In this document: positions 17,506-27,376 of the stretch, piece by piece
How positions within the stretch are numbered: position 1 is the first letter of the stretch
Layout: each line of letters begins with the position of its first letter
Source of the DNA: Balneolaceae bacterium UBA7797
GTDB taxonomy: Bacteria; Bacteroidota; Rhodothermia; Balneolales; Balneolaceae
Direction: 5' to 3'
DNA length: 64,000 bases
Assembly (NCBI GenBank): GCA_002480645.1
Contig: DLCN01000006.1
Coordinates: forward strand, 261,491-325,490
Notes under the pieces: generated by a model
What the model was told of the DNA's origin: nothing
What the model saw: the letters and a program-made list of their open reading frames with translations, nothing else
The model's database searches: none
Made by a program: the position numbers and the translations under genes

Positions 17506-19697
17506 TGAATAAGTATCTGATTGTATTATCATTTTGTGTCGGTCTCAGTGTTTTCTCATGTAGAGAAGCTTCCATTACTTCGTTTGAGAGAAACCAGCCC
17601 AACGACCCGCAAAATATAAATTTTGAACTTCCTCCTCCTGTTTCTTTTAATGTAAATCCTCACTCCTCAGGAGGGTTGGTATTATCATGGGAAGATACTA
17701 CCGGTTACATCGATGGGTTTGAAATAATCAGACTTGCAGATGACTACAATGAGACCAAATCATATACCCTTTCCAGTGATGTTTCTTCTCTTATTGATTC
17801 TACGGTTTCCCCAACCCGCGAATCAACTTATAAAATCAGTTCTTTTGTACTTAATAAAGACTCATTAAACCGGGCCGAATGGATTACAAAAACAGTTGAT
17901 TTCGGAACTCTTATTAAACGCGGAATGAATGTAGATACTGCAAAAAGCACGCTTACGATAAATTGGGCTTATGAGTACAACTGGGATTACATCACCCGGA
18001 TACACCTAACATTTGGAGAAGACAGTACGAAATTTTATTCCCTTGAAAATATGGAAACCACTCTGGAAATACCGTTTGAGCCAAGCTTTGAATATATTAG
18101 AATTGACGTATATGCATACATAAACGCTTCTGATACGGTCAACAACCAAACTATTGGTAGTATCAATCATATATATGAACAGTCGATGGAGTTTAATCCG
18201 GAATTTTACTCAGCAAGAATAATTAGTTATAACGAAATAGAATTAAAATGGAGAGATAATTCATATTTTGAAGAGGGTTTCAGAATATATAAAACTTACA
18301 ATGTGTCTTCTGATGAATGGGAATTAATAGCAACTTTACCTCCCAACACTACTCATTACTCTGATACAGACAACCCCTTTGATGATGCTCCCATTGGTAC
18401 TTTTTCAAATTATATAAGTATCAATTATGGTATTAGTGCCTTTAAAGGTACCTCGAGTTCGGGAGATTTTGGAAAAAGCGTGGCCATTGAACTTGAAAGC
18501 ACTCCGACTTTATATGCCGGTAATTTGACAAATACAGGAATAGAAGTAAGATGGAGTAATAATAATTCTTCCTCATATACTCTACAGCGTAGTATTAATG
18601 GAAATGCATTTACCGATTACCAAACACTTGGCGAAAATACGACCTCCTATTACGATACAAATATAGTTCCCAATAATTCGTATTCCTATAGAATCAAATC
18701 AGAATACTCCAGATACTCGAATGAAAAAACATTCATTTATTCGAATTATCTGAAAGAAAACAGATCAATTAACCTGAACCATCATCTCAACGCCAGTTTC
18801 AGATTTAGTAATGACGGTAACTATCTCGTTTATTCTGGAAAAAACACCCAAAACGAGTCTAAATACGATATGGTTGTTTATGATCTGAGTAGCAACGCTG
18901 AAATCTTTAAATATACCTTCCCTTCTGATGATATTAGTATCTCGAATGTAGATATAGATACTAACAACCAATATGTTGCATATGCAGCAAATACTGAGAA
19001 CCAATTTGGAATTATTGACTACTCTGACGGAACGGTAGTTGTCACAAAAAAAACAGAAGCTTTAACCTATGGTGTATATGATTTGGAATTTTCGCCTGAT
19101 GGAAAGTACCTCTATACCAACACATGGGGCTCTGAAGTACGTAAATATGATATTCAAAACGATGAATATGCCTTTATTACACGGGCTGTAAGTTCAACAA
19201 CAGGGAGCTACCGGGGAATTGCTGTTCACCCTGGAGGAAATATGATAGGTGTGAATGCGGATGGTAATGTTGAAATTATGGATTCACTGGGTTCGTTTTT
19301 ATCTGTAAATACCTGGGATCTGGGGAGTGTATCTAATTATGTTAGCTTCTCCGGAAGTGGTAACTCGATGTCATACATTTCTCACTTTACCAGAGGAATA
19401 GTTTACGATGTACCATCCTTTGAACCTATTTTAAGTATCAGAACTGAGCTTATTAATGTAACATACGACGATTCGTATGCTCTCTCTTACGATGATGACA
19501 ACATACTTATTCTAAACCGGCTCTCTACCATTGATTATCACGAGGCAACATTTCTACCAATAATTGATATCTCAGATTTACGCTGCTCACCCACTGAAAA
19601 TTTATGTGCGGCCTATCAGCCTTCAATGAGCAGAATCATGTTCTATTCTGTAAGTGACGACGAAAAATGGATGGAAGGTGAAAGATACACTGAATAA
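17502..19697 (+). CDS. Surface lipoprotein with FnIII-like repeats and C-terminal beta-propeller
   Basis: A 731-residue lipoprotein: signal peptide with lipobox VFSC, lipidated Cys at 20. About four fibronectin type III-like modules follow (roughly 45-130, 140-220, 225-335 and 340-410), each with the Trp and Tyr pattern of that fold. From about 425 to 720 a WD40/YVTN-like propeller is suggested by repeats such as FSNDGNYLVYSG, FSPDGKYLYTN and HPGGNMIGVN. There is no enzyme motif, so a binding or scaffolding role at the cell surface is inferred. It is translationally coupled to the PEGA-like gene and converges on the E1 gene with 18 bases between stops. The sequence is AT-rich. Confidence 0.78.
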   Translation: MMNKYLIVLSFCVGLSVFSCREASITSFERNQPNDPQNINFELPPPVSFNVNPHSSGGLVLSWEDTTGYIDGFEIIRLADDYNETKSYTLSSDVSSLIDSTVSPTRESTYKISSFVLNKDSLNRAEWITKTVDFGTLIKRGMNVDTAKSTLTINWAYEYNWDYITRIHLTFGEDSTKFYSLENMETTLEIPFEPSFEYIRIDVYAYINASDTVNNQTIGSINHIYEQSMEFNPEFYSARIISYNEIELKWRDNSYFEEGFRIYKTYNVSSDEWELIATLPPNTTHYSDTDNPFDDAPIGTFSNYISINYGISAFKGTSSSGDFGKSVAIELESTPTLYAGNLTNTGIEVRWSNNNSSSYTLQRSINGNAFTDYQTLGENTTSYYDTNIVPNNSYSYRIKSEYSRYSNEKTFIYSNYLKENRSINLNHHLNASFRFSNDGNYLVYSGKNTQNESKYDMVVYDLSSNAEIFKYTFPSDDISISNVDIDTNNQYVAYAANTENQFGIIDYSDGTVVVTKKTEALTYGVYDLEFSPDGKYLYTNTWGSEVRKYDIQNDEYAFITRAVSSTTGSYRGIAVHPGGNMIGVNADGNVEIMDSLGSFLSVNTWDLGSVSNYVSFSGSGNSMSYISHFTRGIVYDVPSFEPILSIRTELINVTYDDSYALSYDDDNILILNRLSTIDYHEATFLPIIDISDLRCSPTENLCAAYQPSMSRIMFYSVSDDEKWMEGERYTE

Positions 19698-19715
19698 TAA
19701 ACGTATTAATAATTT

Positions 19716-22136
19716 CTAGTAAATCTCCGGATATCTCCCCGGATTCACTTCCCTCATCATCGAATATATCTCATCGAAGATCTCTTCCGCATTTGGTTTG
19801 CTGAAGTAATCGCCATCCGATGCATAGGCCGGTCTGTGATCTTTGGCGCTAAGACATCTAGGCTCAGAATCCAGATAATAGAACCCCTTCTGGTCCTGTA
19901 GGATCTTTTGCAATATGTATGCTGAAGCCCCACCCGGCACATCTTCATCAACAACCAACAGCCTGTTTGTTTTCTTCAACGAGTCCACAATACTGTGATT
20001 AATATCAAATGGCATGAGTGTTCGTACATCGATCAACTCAACAGAAATACCGGCTTCCTGTAACTGTGGAAGTAATCCATGGATAATGTTCAGAGTAGAA
20101 CCGTAGGAAACCACTGTGATGTCAGACCCTGAATTCAAAACTTCCGGTACTCCCAGTGGCGTTGTAAATTCACCAAGGTTCTCCGGTACTTTCTCTTTAA
20201 GGCGATAGGCATTTAATGGTTCTACCACAATAGCCGGATCATCACCTTGCAACAGAGTATTATAAAAACCGGCTGCTTCTGTGAGGTTTCGAGGTACACA
20301 AAGATGAATTCCTCTGGCACCACTTAAAATGATCCCCATCGGTGATCCGGAATGCCAGATCCCTTCTAATCGGTGACCACGGGTGCGAATGATAACCGGT
20401 GCAGCCTGACCACCTTTCGTACGGTATCGAAGAGTTGACAGGTCATCACTTAGCACATAAAAACAATACAGCAGATAATCGAGATACTGGATCTCAGCGA
20501 TCGGTCGCAAACCTCTTAAAGCCATTCCAATACCCTGGCCAAGAATAGTAGCTTCCCTGATACCGGTATCAGTGATTCTGAGCGCTCCGTATTTCTCCTG
20601 TAATCCTTCCAGTCCTTTGTTCACATCACCCAAGGCTCCTACATCTTCCCCGAATGTGAGAAGTTGAGGATATTTCTCAAATAGTTTATCAAAATTATCC
20701 CGAACAACGATTCGTCCGTCAGCCGTAGGTGCATTCTTTCCGAACTTAGGCGGTATGTGTTTTACTTTAAGCGGTGATTTTGGCGTTTCACTGTACAGAT
20801 GAGAATTATAGCGTTCATTATTCAACGGTTCTAATTCCTTTAACCATGATTTCAACTCGGTACGTGCTTTATGTTCCACACCTACAGTGTACCGTACAGC
20901 TTTCTTAGCAACAGGTATGATATCTTTTCTGATCACATTCGGAATGATCTTGATTCTGTTGATCAAAGCGGTTAATCGCTCATCTCCGGTTTCTTTTGCC
21001 AGAGTTTGAACCCGTTTCATCACGTACTCTTTTTCTTTCTTCATCGGAGTGATGTACGCCTGCCATGCACGATTTTTCGCTGTGATCACATCGTTCATCG
21101 CGTCACTTTCCAGATCTTCCAATTCACTTTCCGAGGCTATTTTCTTAGCCAGTATCCACTTTCTGAATTGATTTAAGCAGCAATACTCTGCTTCCCATTC
21201 CAGCCGCTCTTTACTTTTGTACCGTTCGTGCGATCCGGATGTAGAATGTCCCTGAGGTTGTGTTACTTCCTCAACATGCACTAACGTCGGAATATGCTCC
21301 TCGCGAGCCAGTTTCGAAGCTTGTTGATACGTTTCTATCAACTCAACATAATCCCAGGCTTTTACTGTGAAGATCTCATATCCATCTTCGTCTTCTGTTC
21401 TCTGAAAACCTGATAATACCTTTGAGATACTTTCTTTCGTGGTTTGGTATTTTTTAGGCACGGAAATTCCGAATGCATCATCCCAAACCGACATAACAAA
21501 GGGTAACTGTAGAACACCAATGGCATTAATGGTTTCCCAGAAAACACCTTCAGAGGTGCTGGCATCACCTATAGTTCCAAAGGCTACCTCGTTGCCCCCT
21601 TTAGAAAATTTCTTCCACTCCCCTTTGGTCAGAGCTTTATTCTCACGATATACTTTAGATGCCTGAGCAAGACCGACTAACCGGGCCATTTGTCCGGCAG
21701 TTGGTGAGATCCCTGATGCCGTATTTTTTGATTTAGTCTGATCGATCCACTCGCCATGCTCATCCACCAGGCGTGTTGCAAAGTGCGAATTCATTTGTCG
21801 CCCGGCAGAAAATGGATCGGCTTTTTCATCAGGATGAGCATATAATTGCGCAAAGAACTGCTCGATCGTTAACTCTCCAATGGCTAACATGAAGGTTTGA
21901 TCGCGGTAATATCCGGATCTGAAATCTCCATTCTGAAAAACCTTGGCCATGGCTATCTGTGGTAGTTCTTTACCATCACCAAAAATTCCGAATTTCGCTT
22001 TGCCGGATAGAACTTCTTTCCTTCCGATAAGCGACATATACCGGCTCGTCCACCCTAGCTTGTAATCAGATAAAATTTCTTTAGTCTGAGCTTTAGTAAA
22101 CGTTGATCCGGGAGTTTTTGCCTTAACTTCATTCAT
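19716..22136 (-). CDS. Fused 2-oxoacid dehydrogenase E1 alpha-beta subunit (branched-chain type)
   Basis: An 806-residue single-chain E1. Residues 1 to about 400 are the alpha half, with GRQMNSHFA (112-120) and the thiamine-diphosphate region GDASTSEGVFWETIN (190-204) ending in VWDDAFGIS (217-225). From about 470 comes the beta half, with FGEDVGALGDVNKG and RTRGHRLEGIWHSG. The enzyme decarboxylates 2-oxoisovalerate-type acids and passes the acyl group to lipoyl E2, providing branched-chain acyl-CoA for iso fatty acids or energy. Separate alpha and beta genes are the norm elsewhere; the fusion is common in Bacteroidota. Where most E1 alpha subunits have Asn-Asn ending the GDG...NN motif, this has Asp-Asp. 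No E2 or E3 gene is in the window. Two 9-base direct repeats lie upstream. Confidence 0.9.
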   Translation of the reverse strand: MNEVKAKTPGSTFTKAQTKEILSDYKLGWTSRYMSLIGRKEVLSGKAKFGIFGDGKELPQIAMAKVFQNGDFRSGYYRDQTFMLAIGELTIEQFFAQLYAHPDEKADPFSAGRQMNSHFATRLVDEHGEWIDQTKSKNTASGISPTAGQMARLVGLAQASKVYRENKALTKGEWKKFSKGGNEVAFGTIGDASTSEGVFWETINAIGVLQLPFVMSVWDDAFGISVPKKYQTTKESISKVLSGFQRTEDEDGYEIFTVKAWDYVELIETYQQASKLAREEHIPTLVHVEEVTQPQGHSTSGSHERYKSKERLEWEAEYCCLNQFRKWILAKKIASESELEDLESDAMNDVITAKNRAWQAYITPMKKEKEYVMKRVQTLAKETGDERLTALINRIKIIPNVIRKDIIPVAKKAVRYTVGVEHKARTELKSWLKELEPLNNERYNSHLYSETPKSPLKVKHIPPKFGKNAPTADGRIVVRDNFDKLFEKYPQLLTFGEDVGALGDVNKGLEGLQEKYGALRITDTGIREATILGQGIGMALRGLRPIAEIQYLDYLLYCFYVLSDDLSTLRYRTKGGQAAPVIIRTRGHRLEGIWHSGSPMGIILSGARGIHLCVPRNLTEAAGFYNTLLQGDDPAIVVEPLNAYRLKEKVPENLGEFTTPLGVPEVLNSGSDITVVSYGSTLNIIHGLLPQLQEAGISVELIDVRTLMPFDINHSIVDSLKKTNRLLVVDEDVPGGASAYILQKILQDQKGFYYLDSEPRCLSAKDHRPAYASDGDYFSKPNAEEIFDEIYSMMREVNPGRYPEIY

Positions 22137-22201
22137 GTCAATCGGATAATTTTAATACTTTACTTAACCCCTGTGGAAGGGCTTTCAATATAGAATAAAC
22201 A

Positions 22202-22241
22202 GAGCTCAATTTAAAGTTAAAAACCATAAACCGAGCTCAAT
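22202..22241. promoter_or_regulatory. Pair of 9-base direct repeats upstream of the E1 gene
   Basis: GAGCTCAAT occurs at 22202-22210 and 22233-22241. The repeat unit is 31 bases, close to three helical turns, and lies 66-105 bases upstream of the E1 start, between it and fumC. This is the geometry of a two-site operator, but a 9-base repeat can also occur by chance. Confidence 0.3.
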
Positions 22242-22284
22242 AGCTTACTCTTTACAACCTGTAAAAACAATGACTAATAAAGGG

Positions 22285-23676
22285 TTACTCGGTAAAACCG
22301 CCCTTGGTCATTTTAATTGGATCAAGCGCCTGATCTAACGCCTCATCACTCAGGTCAGTCATCTCTTTTGCAACTTCCTTTAATGGCCTACTTTCTGCAA
22401 AAGCTTTTTTAGCAATTTTCGCTGCAAGATCATAACCAATGATCGGATTAAGGGCTGTAACCAGTATTGGATTACGTCCTACTTTATCAGCAATTACATC
22501 CTTTCTCACAGTTAACTGAGACACAGATCGATCAGCAAAATTACGAGCTGCATTTCCTAAGATCATAATAGATTGAAGCAGATTATGAGCCACAACCGGT
22601 AACATCACGTTCAATTCAAAGTTACCATTCAGGCCACCAACGGTGATTGCTGCATCATTTCCGATAACCTGTGCTGCTACCATATTTACCGATTCCTCAA
22701 TAACCGGATTTACTTTACCCGGCATGATGGAAGATCCCGGCTGTAAAGCAGCTAACTGAACTTCTCCGATCCCACTGTTAGGACCTGAATTCATCCAGCG
22801 CAGATCGTTCGACATTTTCATCATACTAACAGCGATTGTTTTAAGCTGACTGCTTAATTCAACGGGTGCATCTACTGTAGCTTGTGCTTCAAAATGATTC
22901 TCTGCTTCTTTGAAGTCAATTCCTGTAAGGGCTGAAACTTCAGCTGCAAAGGTTTTACCAAAATCCGGATGTGTATTAATACCGGTACCAACTGCAGTGC
23001 CACCCTGAGGTAATTCAGTAACACGTTTTAAGGCATCCTCAACACGTTGAACACCAAGTTCCAATTGCCGTGCATATCCACCGAATTCCTGTTCAATGGT
23101 TACGGGCATTGCATCCATCAGGTGAGTTCGCCCGGTTTTAACAACATCTGCATTTTCCTTCCCTTTTGCCAAAAAGGCTTCCTGAAGGTGTTTCAGACCC
23201 GGGATCAAGCTTTTAGTAGCCGCGGTAACCGCTGCAATTCTGATCGCGGTCGGGATCACATCGTTCGAACTCTGTCCGAAATTTACGTGATCATTTGGAT
23301 GGATCTTAACATCGGTATTTTCTTTCAGTTCGTTTGCAACGTGAGCGATCACTTCATTGGCATTCATATTTGTGGAAGTACCAGATCCTGTCTGAAAAAT
23401 GTCTATTACAAACTGATCATCATACTTTCCATCGATCACTTCCTGTGCTGCTTTTTTAATTGCTTCTGCGATCTCGTCGTCTAACAGACCGAGTTTATTA
23501 TTTGCCAGCGCTGCAGCTTTTTTAACGTATCCTACCGCCTGAATGAATTCGCGGCTAAACTTTATTCCGCTTACCGGAAAATTATCATGTGCTCGTTGAG
23601 TTTGTGCTCCGTATAAAGCATCCGCGGGAACCTGAACTTCTCCCATGGAGTCTTTTTCAATTCTAAAATCGCTCAT
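22285..23676 (-). CDS. fumC: Class II fumarate hydratase
   Basis: A 463-residue member of the fumarase/aspartase superfamily that interconverts fumarate and malate in the citric acid cycle. Signatures: SSNDVIP (136-142), TGRTHLMDAMP (181-191, with the proton-relay His), GTGINTHP (230-237) and the flexible loop GSSIMPGKVNP (314-324) with the catalytic Ser. The residues GTGINTHP and HLMDAMP favour fumarase over aspartase. Length matches the family. The 104-base region upstream contains an AT-rich near-palindrome (23707-23740) that may be regulatory. It is on the same strand as the sphingolipid genes but separated by 104 bases. Confidence 0.94.
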   Translation of the reverse strand: MSDFRIEKDSMGEVQVPADALYGAQTQRAHDNFPVSGIKFSREFIQAVGYVKKAAALANNKLGLLDDEIAEAIKKAAQEVIDGKYDDQFVIDIFQTGSGTSTNMNANEVIAHVANELKENTDVKIHPNDHVNFGQSSNDVIPTAIRIAAVTAATKSLIPGLKHLQEAFLAKGKENADVVKTGRTHLMDAMPVTIEQEFGGYARQLELGVQRVEDALKRVTELPQGGTAVGTGINTHPDFGKTFAAEVSALTGIDFKEAENHFEAQATVDAPVELSSQLKTIAVSMMKMSNDLRWMNSGPNSGIGEVQLAALQPGSSIMPGKVNPVIEESVNMVAAQVIGNDAAITVGGLNGNFELNVMLPVVAHNLLQSIMILGNAARNFADRSVSQLTVRKDVIADKVGRNPILVTALNPIIGYDLAAKIAKKAFAESRPLKEVAKEMTDLSDEALDQALDPIKMTKGGFTE

Positions 23677-23780
23677 TATTTTATTTTTATTTGGCTTAGG
23701 TAGTTATTTTAAAAATGCTAATTCAATAACATTTTAAAATACAAAAGTGCAGGCAGGGTATGAAGGGGGAATGAAGAATC

Positions 23781-24902
23781 TTACAATTTCTTAGTATACA
23801 TACGGTATACTTTATCCACTCTTCCACCAATTCTTTCTGCCACTCTGATCATGTCTTTATTATTCCCCAGAACCCAACTCAATTCAGATTCTGTTACCCC
23901 TCTTGGAAATCCGTTCTCTATCGACTTCTGATGAAGAAGCGCATCAATCCCTTTTCCCTGATATTCTGGTAGAACTCCCATCAAGGCAGTTCTAACTCCC
24001 TTTATCTTTCTCTTACCTAATAACAATTTAAAGATCCCAAATGGAAATAAACGTCCATCCATATCTTTGAAGATCTCATTCAAATTTGGAATAGCAACCG
24101 AAAAAGCAACCGGGTTTCCATCAATTTCTGCAATGTGTGCAAAATCGGGATCAAGCACCATTTTGAGTTCCTCTGCCAGAACTTCAAACTCTTCGGTGGT
24201 TAACGGAAGAAAGCCCCAATTATCTTTCCAGGTCTTGTTGTAGATGTGTTGAACGATCTTTATCTCTTCCTTGAGCTTTTTCAGCTTTACCGGACGTATT
24301 ACCAGACCGGGATTTCTCTTCATTACAATGGTCTTGGCTTTATTCATCCTATCCAGAGAAATACTCTCTTTATCAACAAGGTAGGCCAGAAGATCCATAT
24401 CCTTATCATAACCGGCATTCAATACCAGTTTCTCATAATAAGGTTTGGTGTAAGGCATCAGGATGTAAGGATATTTTTCAAACCCGTCAACCAAAAACCC
24501 CAGAACATCCATCATTCCCGGACTGGCAGGACCTAATACATCTTCCATGCCTTTGTCACGTAACCAATCTTCAGCAACTCTTAGTAAAAGATCTGCTGTT
24601 GGCTGATGATCGATACATTCAAAAAAGCCGAAGTGACCGGTCTTTCTTCCATGATATTCATTAAAGCGATGATCAACTACTGCAGAAATTCGACCGGCTA
24701 CTTGTCCATTATGCTCTGCGATGAACAACGCTATTTCAGCATTATTGAAAAAAGGATTCTTTTTGGTGTCGATCAGTTTCTTCTGATCCATTCTGAGTGG
24801 CGGTACAAAGTATTTGTCGTCTTTGTAGTGATCGTATTGAAAATCAATGAATTGTTTTCGTTCACTATCGCTACTTACGATAGTAACACCACTCATACTC
24901 AT
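23781..24902 (-). CDS. YghO/GNAT-like acyltransferase, candidate bacterial ceramide synthase
   Basis: A 373-residue cytosolic protein related to E. coli YghO. The N-terminal half has FVPPLRMDQKKLI (about 32-44) and VAGRISAVVDHRFNEYH (about 70-86). The C-terminal half has a GNAT acetyl-CoA-fold signature, GVLPEYQGKGIDALLH (about 316-331). The start codon lies 4 bases after the serine palmitoyltransferase stop, so the two are coupled. In Caulobacter a GNAT-like protein of this group was shown to be the ceramide synthase bCerS, which N-acylates the sphinganine-type base (established knowledge, recalled). By family and position I infer the same role here. An acyltransferase of other specificity remains possible. 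Confidence 0.75.
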   Translation of the reverse strand: MSMSGVTIVSSDSERKQFIDFQYDHYKDDKYFVPPLRMDQKKLIDTKKNPFFNNAEIALFIAEHNGQVAGRISAVVDHRFNEYHGRKTGHFGFFECIDHQPTADLLLRVAEDWLRDKGMEDVLGPASPGMMDVLGFLVDGFEKYPYILMPYTKPYYEKLVLNAGYDKDMDLLAYLVDKESISLDRMNKAKTIVMKRNPGLVIRPVKLKKLKEEIKIVQHIYNKTWKDNWGFLPLTTEEFEVLAEELKMVLDPDFAHIAEIDGNPVAFSVAIPNLNEIFKDMDGRLFPFGIFKLLLGKRKIKGVRTALMGVLPEYQGKGIDALLHQKSIENGFPRGVTESELSWVLGNNKDMIRVAERIGGRVDKVYRMYTKKL

Positions 24903-24906
24903 AATG

Positions 24907-26145
24907 TTATCCTTCTAATCCTGAATGTCCGTTTTGATCAATAATACCATGTTTAATACCAACTTTGCGGAAAGCTTCAAGAATTCGATCCAGATGTTCG
25001 TCGGTATGGCTGGCACTATAACTGGTGCGAAGGAGTGATTGTCCCGGAGGTACTGCCGGAGGAATTACGGCATTTGCATAAACACCTTCCTCAAAAAGAT
25101 CTTTCCAGAACCTGAAACAAGCCATCATGTCACCAATTACTACAGGAATGATCGGAGATTGACTGGTCCACACATTAAAGCCCATTTTTTCGAGCTCAGT
25201 ACGCATGTACACAGAGATTTCATGCAGACGTTCAATTCTCCAAGGCTCTTCTTTAAGAATTTCAAGAGCTTTTAAAACAGTAGCTACGTTAGCTGGAGGC
25301 ATGGATGCACTAAAAATATGCGCCGGTGAATGGTGACGAATGTACTCGATCACTTCACGTCCACCAACCAGGAACCCTCCCAGAGAGGCAAATGATTTAG
25401 AAAAAGTACCACTTACCAGATCAACCTCATCTGTTAAACCGAACACGGATGCAGAACCTCGTCCGCCTTCACCAACAACACCCACTGCGTGAGCATCATC
25501 CAGATACAAACGTGCACCAAATTCTTTGGCCAGTTTAACCAGTTCGGGAATCTTAGCCAGTGTACCCGACATGGAGAATACTCCGTCACTGATGATGATC
25601 TTTCCGGCATCGGGATCAGCTTTTTCTAAAAACATACGGAGCTGATCTACATCGTTATGAGTGTATCGAACCGTTTTCGCATTGGAGCATAATGTCCCAA
25701 CCACGATACAGGCATGATTATCTTTATCAGAGAAGATGATGTCTTTGCGGCCGGCAATGGTCTGAATAGAACCTTCGTTGGTCTGATATCCGGTACTGAA
25801 AAGCACACAAGCTTCTTTACCCATGAACTCGGCTAGTTTTTCTTCCAGCTCGAGGTGAATATCCAACGTTCCGTTCAAATAGCGGGAGCCGGTACATCCG
25901 GTCCCATATTTCGTAAGAGCATTCTGTGCTGCTTCGATCGTTCGCGGATCGTTGGTGAGTCCGAGATAGTTATTGGAACCGGCCATGATCACTTCATGAC
26001 CTTCAATTTCTACAATAGTACCGTCTGTTGCTTCGAGGGGTTTAAAGTATGGATAGAGTCCTAATTCTTTAACTTCGTCTGCTTTAGTATAATTGAAAGC
26101 TTTTTCAAAAATATCCTGCGTAGCTTTCTTGTTGTTGTCGCCCAT
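24907..26145 (-). CDS. spt: Serine palmitoyltransferase (alpha-oxoamine synthase family)
   Basis: A 412-residue fold-type I PLP enzyme. Visible motifs: AGSNNYLGLT (55-64), SDKDNHACIV (139-148, with the PLP-stacking His144), LDDAHAVGVVGEGGRG (215-230) and GTFSKSFASLGGF (246-258) with the Schiff-base Lys250. The enzyme condenses serine with a fatty acyl thioester to give 3-ketosphinganine, the first step of sphingolipid synthesis. The family also includes KBL, BioF and HemA; the GSNNYLGLT start and the coupled YghO-like gene favour Spt, and no biotin or heme genes are adjacent. Two GT4 genes precede it on the same strand. Confidence 0.85.
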   Translation of the reverse strand: MGDNNKKATQDIFEKAFNYTKADEVKELGLYPYFKPLEATDGTIVEIEGHEVIMAGSNNYLGLTNDPRTIEAAQNALTKYGTGCTGSRYLNGTLDIHLELEEKLAEFMGKEACVLFSTGYQTNEGSIQTIAGRKDIIFSDKDNHACIVVGTLCSNAKTVRYTHNDVDQLRMFLEKADPDAGKIIISDGVFSMSGTLAKIPELVKLAKEFGARLYLDDAHAVGVVGEGGRGSASVFGLTDEVDLVSGTFSKSFASLGGFLVGGREVIEYIRHHSPAHIFSASMPPANVATVLKALEILKEEPWRIERLHEISVYMRTELEKMGFNVWTSQSPIIPVVIGDMMACFRFWKDLFEEGVYANAVIPPAVPPGQSLLRTSYSASHTDEHLDRILEAFRKVGIKHGIIDQNGHSGLEG

Positions 26146-26246
26146 GCGGTTGATCCTTACCAGTGTTTCTAAGTAAATGTTGTAATATAGCCAGTATTAC
26201 TATCTCATCAAATTTGTGTTAAGTAATACAGGTGGCGGCTGCTTGA

Positions 26247-27365
26247 TTAATATCTGCTTATAACTTTCCGAAGGTACGAAATATATTGTTCAGCTACGTG
26301 ACTCCAGGAAAAGTTTTCGGTTACGAATGAACGGCTTACTGCCGACATTTTTTCTAATTCATTTTCAATAACGTGATCCACTTTAGTCGCAAATTTTTCA
26401 TGGTCATAAACAGGAACCTTATATCCATTCTTACCATTCGCGATCACATCTTTTATACCTTCCAGATCGGAGGCAACTGCCGGTGTTGATGCCAGATTGG
26501 CTTCCAGTAATACGATACCAAAACCTTCCATATCTCCTTCAACGGGTACATTCGGCATTATAAATACATCGGAAGCCGCATATGCAAACCGGAGTATCTC
26601 ATCGGGTTGTTTTCCCACTAACAGTACTTTTTCTTCTAATGAATTTTCCTGCACGATCTGCTTCAGATTTTCATGCTCCGGACCTTCCCCTATTGCCAGA
26701 TAGATCACATCAGACTGAAGTTCGGGTAGCACGTTCTCAATAAACCAGGCATGACCTTTACGTTTTACCTGACGACCGACCGTGAGTAACAAATATTTAT
26801 TATTAAGGTCGAGTTTAAATGCCTTTTCAATATGGTTACGCGCCACTTCTTTTTCCGGAGATTCTTTTAAATGGCTCATATCAAAACCATTAGGTAAAGC
26901 CACACCTTTCTCCGGGGCCATCCCACGCTTAATGCATTCTTCGCGTGTAGCTTGTGATACCGAGATCACCCCATCCAACGCTTCAAAAACCTTAGGTACA
27001 AATTTCTGGTAAAGAGAGATCGGCATTTTCACATCCTGTCCATGATTGATCGTTACCATAGGTACATCAATTTTGGTGCGGGTTAACCTTGCCAGACTTG
27101 CTGTAACCATTGATGAGAACAGGATCACATCCGGTTTAAATTCTTCGACAATTCTTGGTAACCGTCGCACTAATCGGGCTAGAAAGAACGACGTGCGTAT
27201 TTCGATACCTTTCCAGGGAGCGTGTTGAATAATCGTTCGAATGGTCACATCATCCCGCTTCTCCAGTTCTTCCACTAACTGCATACTTACCCGTTGCATG
27301 CCGCCAATACTCTTGAGTGGTGCGTCTTTTGGAGGATGTAAGTGACTAATATATAAAATGCGCAA
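26247..27365 (-). CDS. GT4-family glycosyltransferase next to spt
   Basis: A 372-residue GT-B enzyme. The N-terminal lobe opens ILYISHLHPPKDAP (3-16) with a Gly-rich acceptor loop SIGGMQR (19-25). The C-terminal lobe has VGRQVKRKGHAW (about 207-218) and the EX7E motif EGFGIVLLE (about 283-291), which binds the nucleotide sugar. It is a retaining GT4 enzyme; donor and acceptor are unknown. It sits 11 bases after another GT4 gene and 101 bases before spt. In Caulobacter, GT4 enzymes near the ceramide genes glycosylate ceramide (recalled), so a ceramide or other membrane-lipid acceptor is a plausible inference. Confidence 0.88.
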   Translation of the reverse strand: MRILYISHLHPPKDAPLKSIGGMQRVSMQLVEELEKRDDVTIRTIIQHAPWKGIEIRTSFFLARLVRRLPRIVEEFKPDVILFSSMVTASLARLTRTKIDVPMVTINHGQDVKMPISLYQKFVPKVFEALDGVISVSQATREECIKRGMAPEKGVALPNGFDMSHLKESPEKEVARNHIEKAFKLDLNNKYLLLTVGRQVKRKGHAWFIENVLPELQSDVIYLAIGEGPEHENLKQIVQENSLEEKVLLVGKQPDEILRFAYAASDVFIMPNVPVEGDMEGFGIVLLEANLASTPAVASDLEGIKDVIANGKNGYKVPVYDHEKFATKVDHVIENELEKMSAVSRSFVTENFSWSHVAEQYISYLRKVISRY

Positions 27366-27376
27366 AATTCAGATCC

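Noticed and set aside
23047..23484. 145-codon open frame antisense to fumC
   Set aside because: Shadow of a well-supported enzyme gene; no start signals or features.
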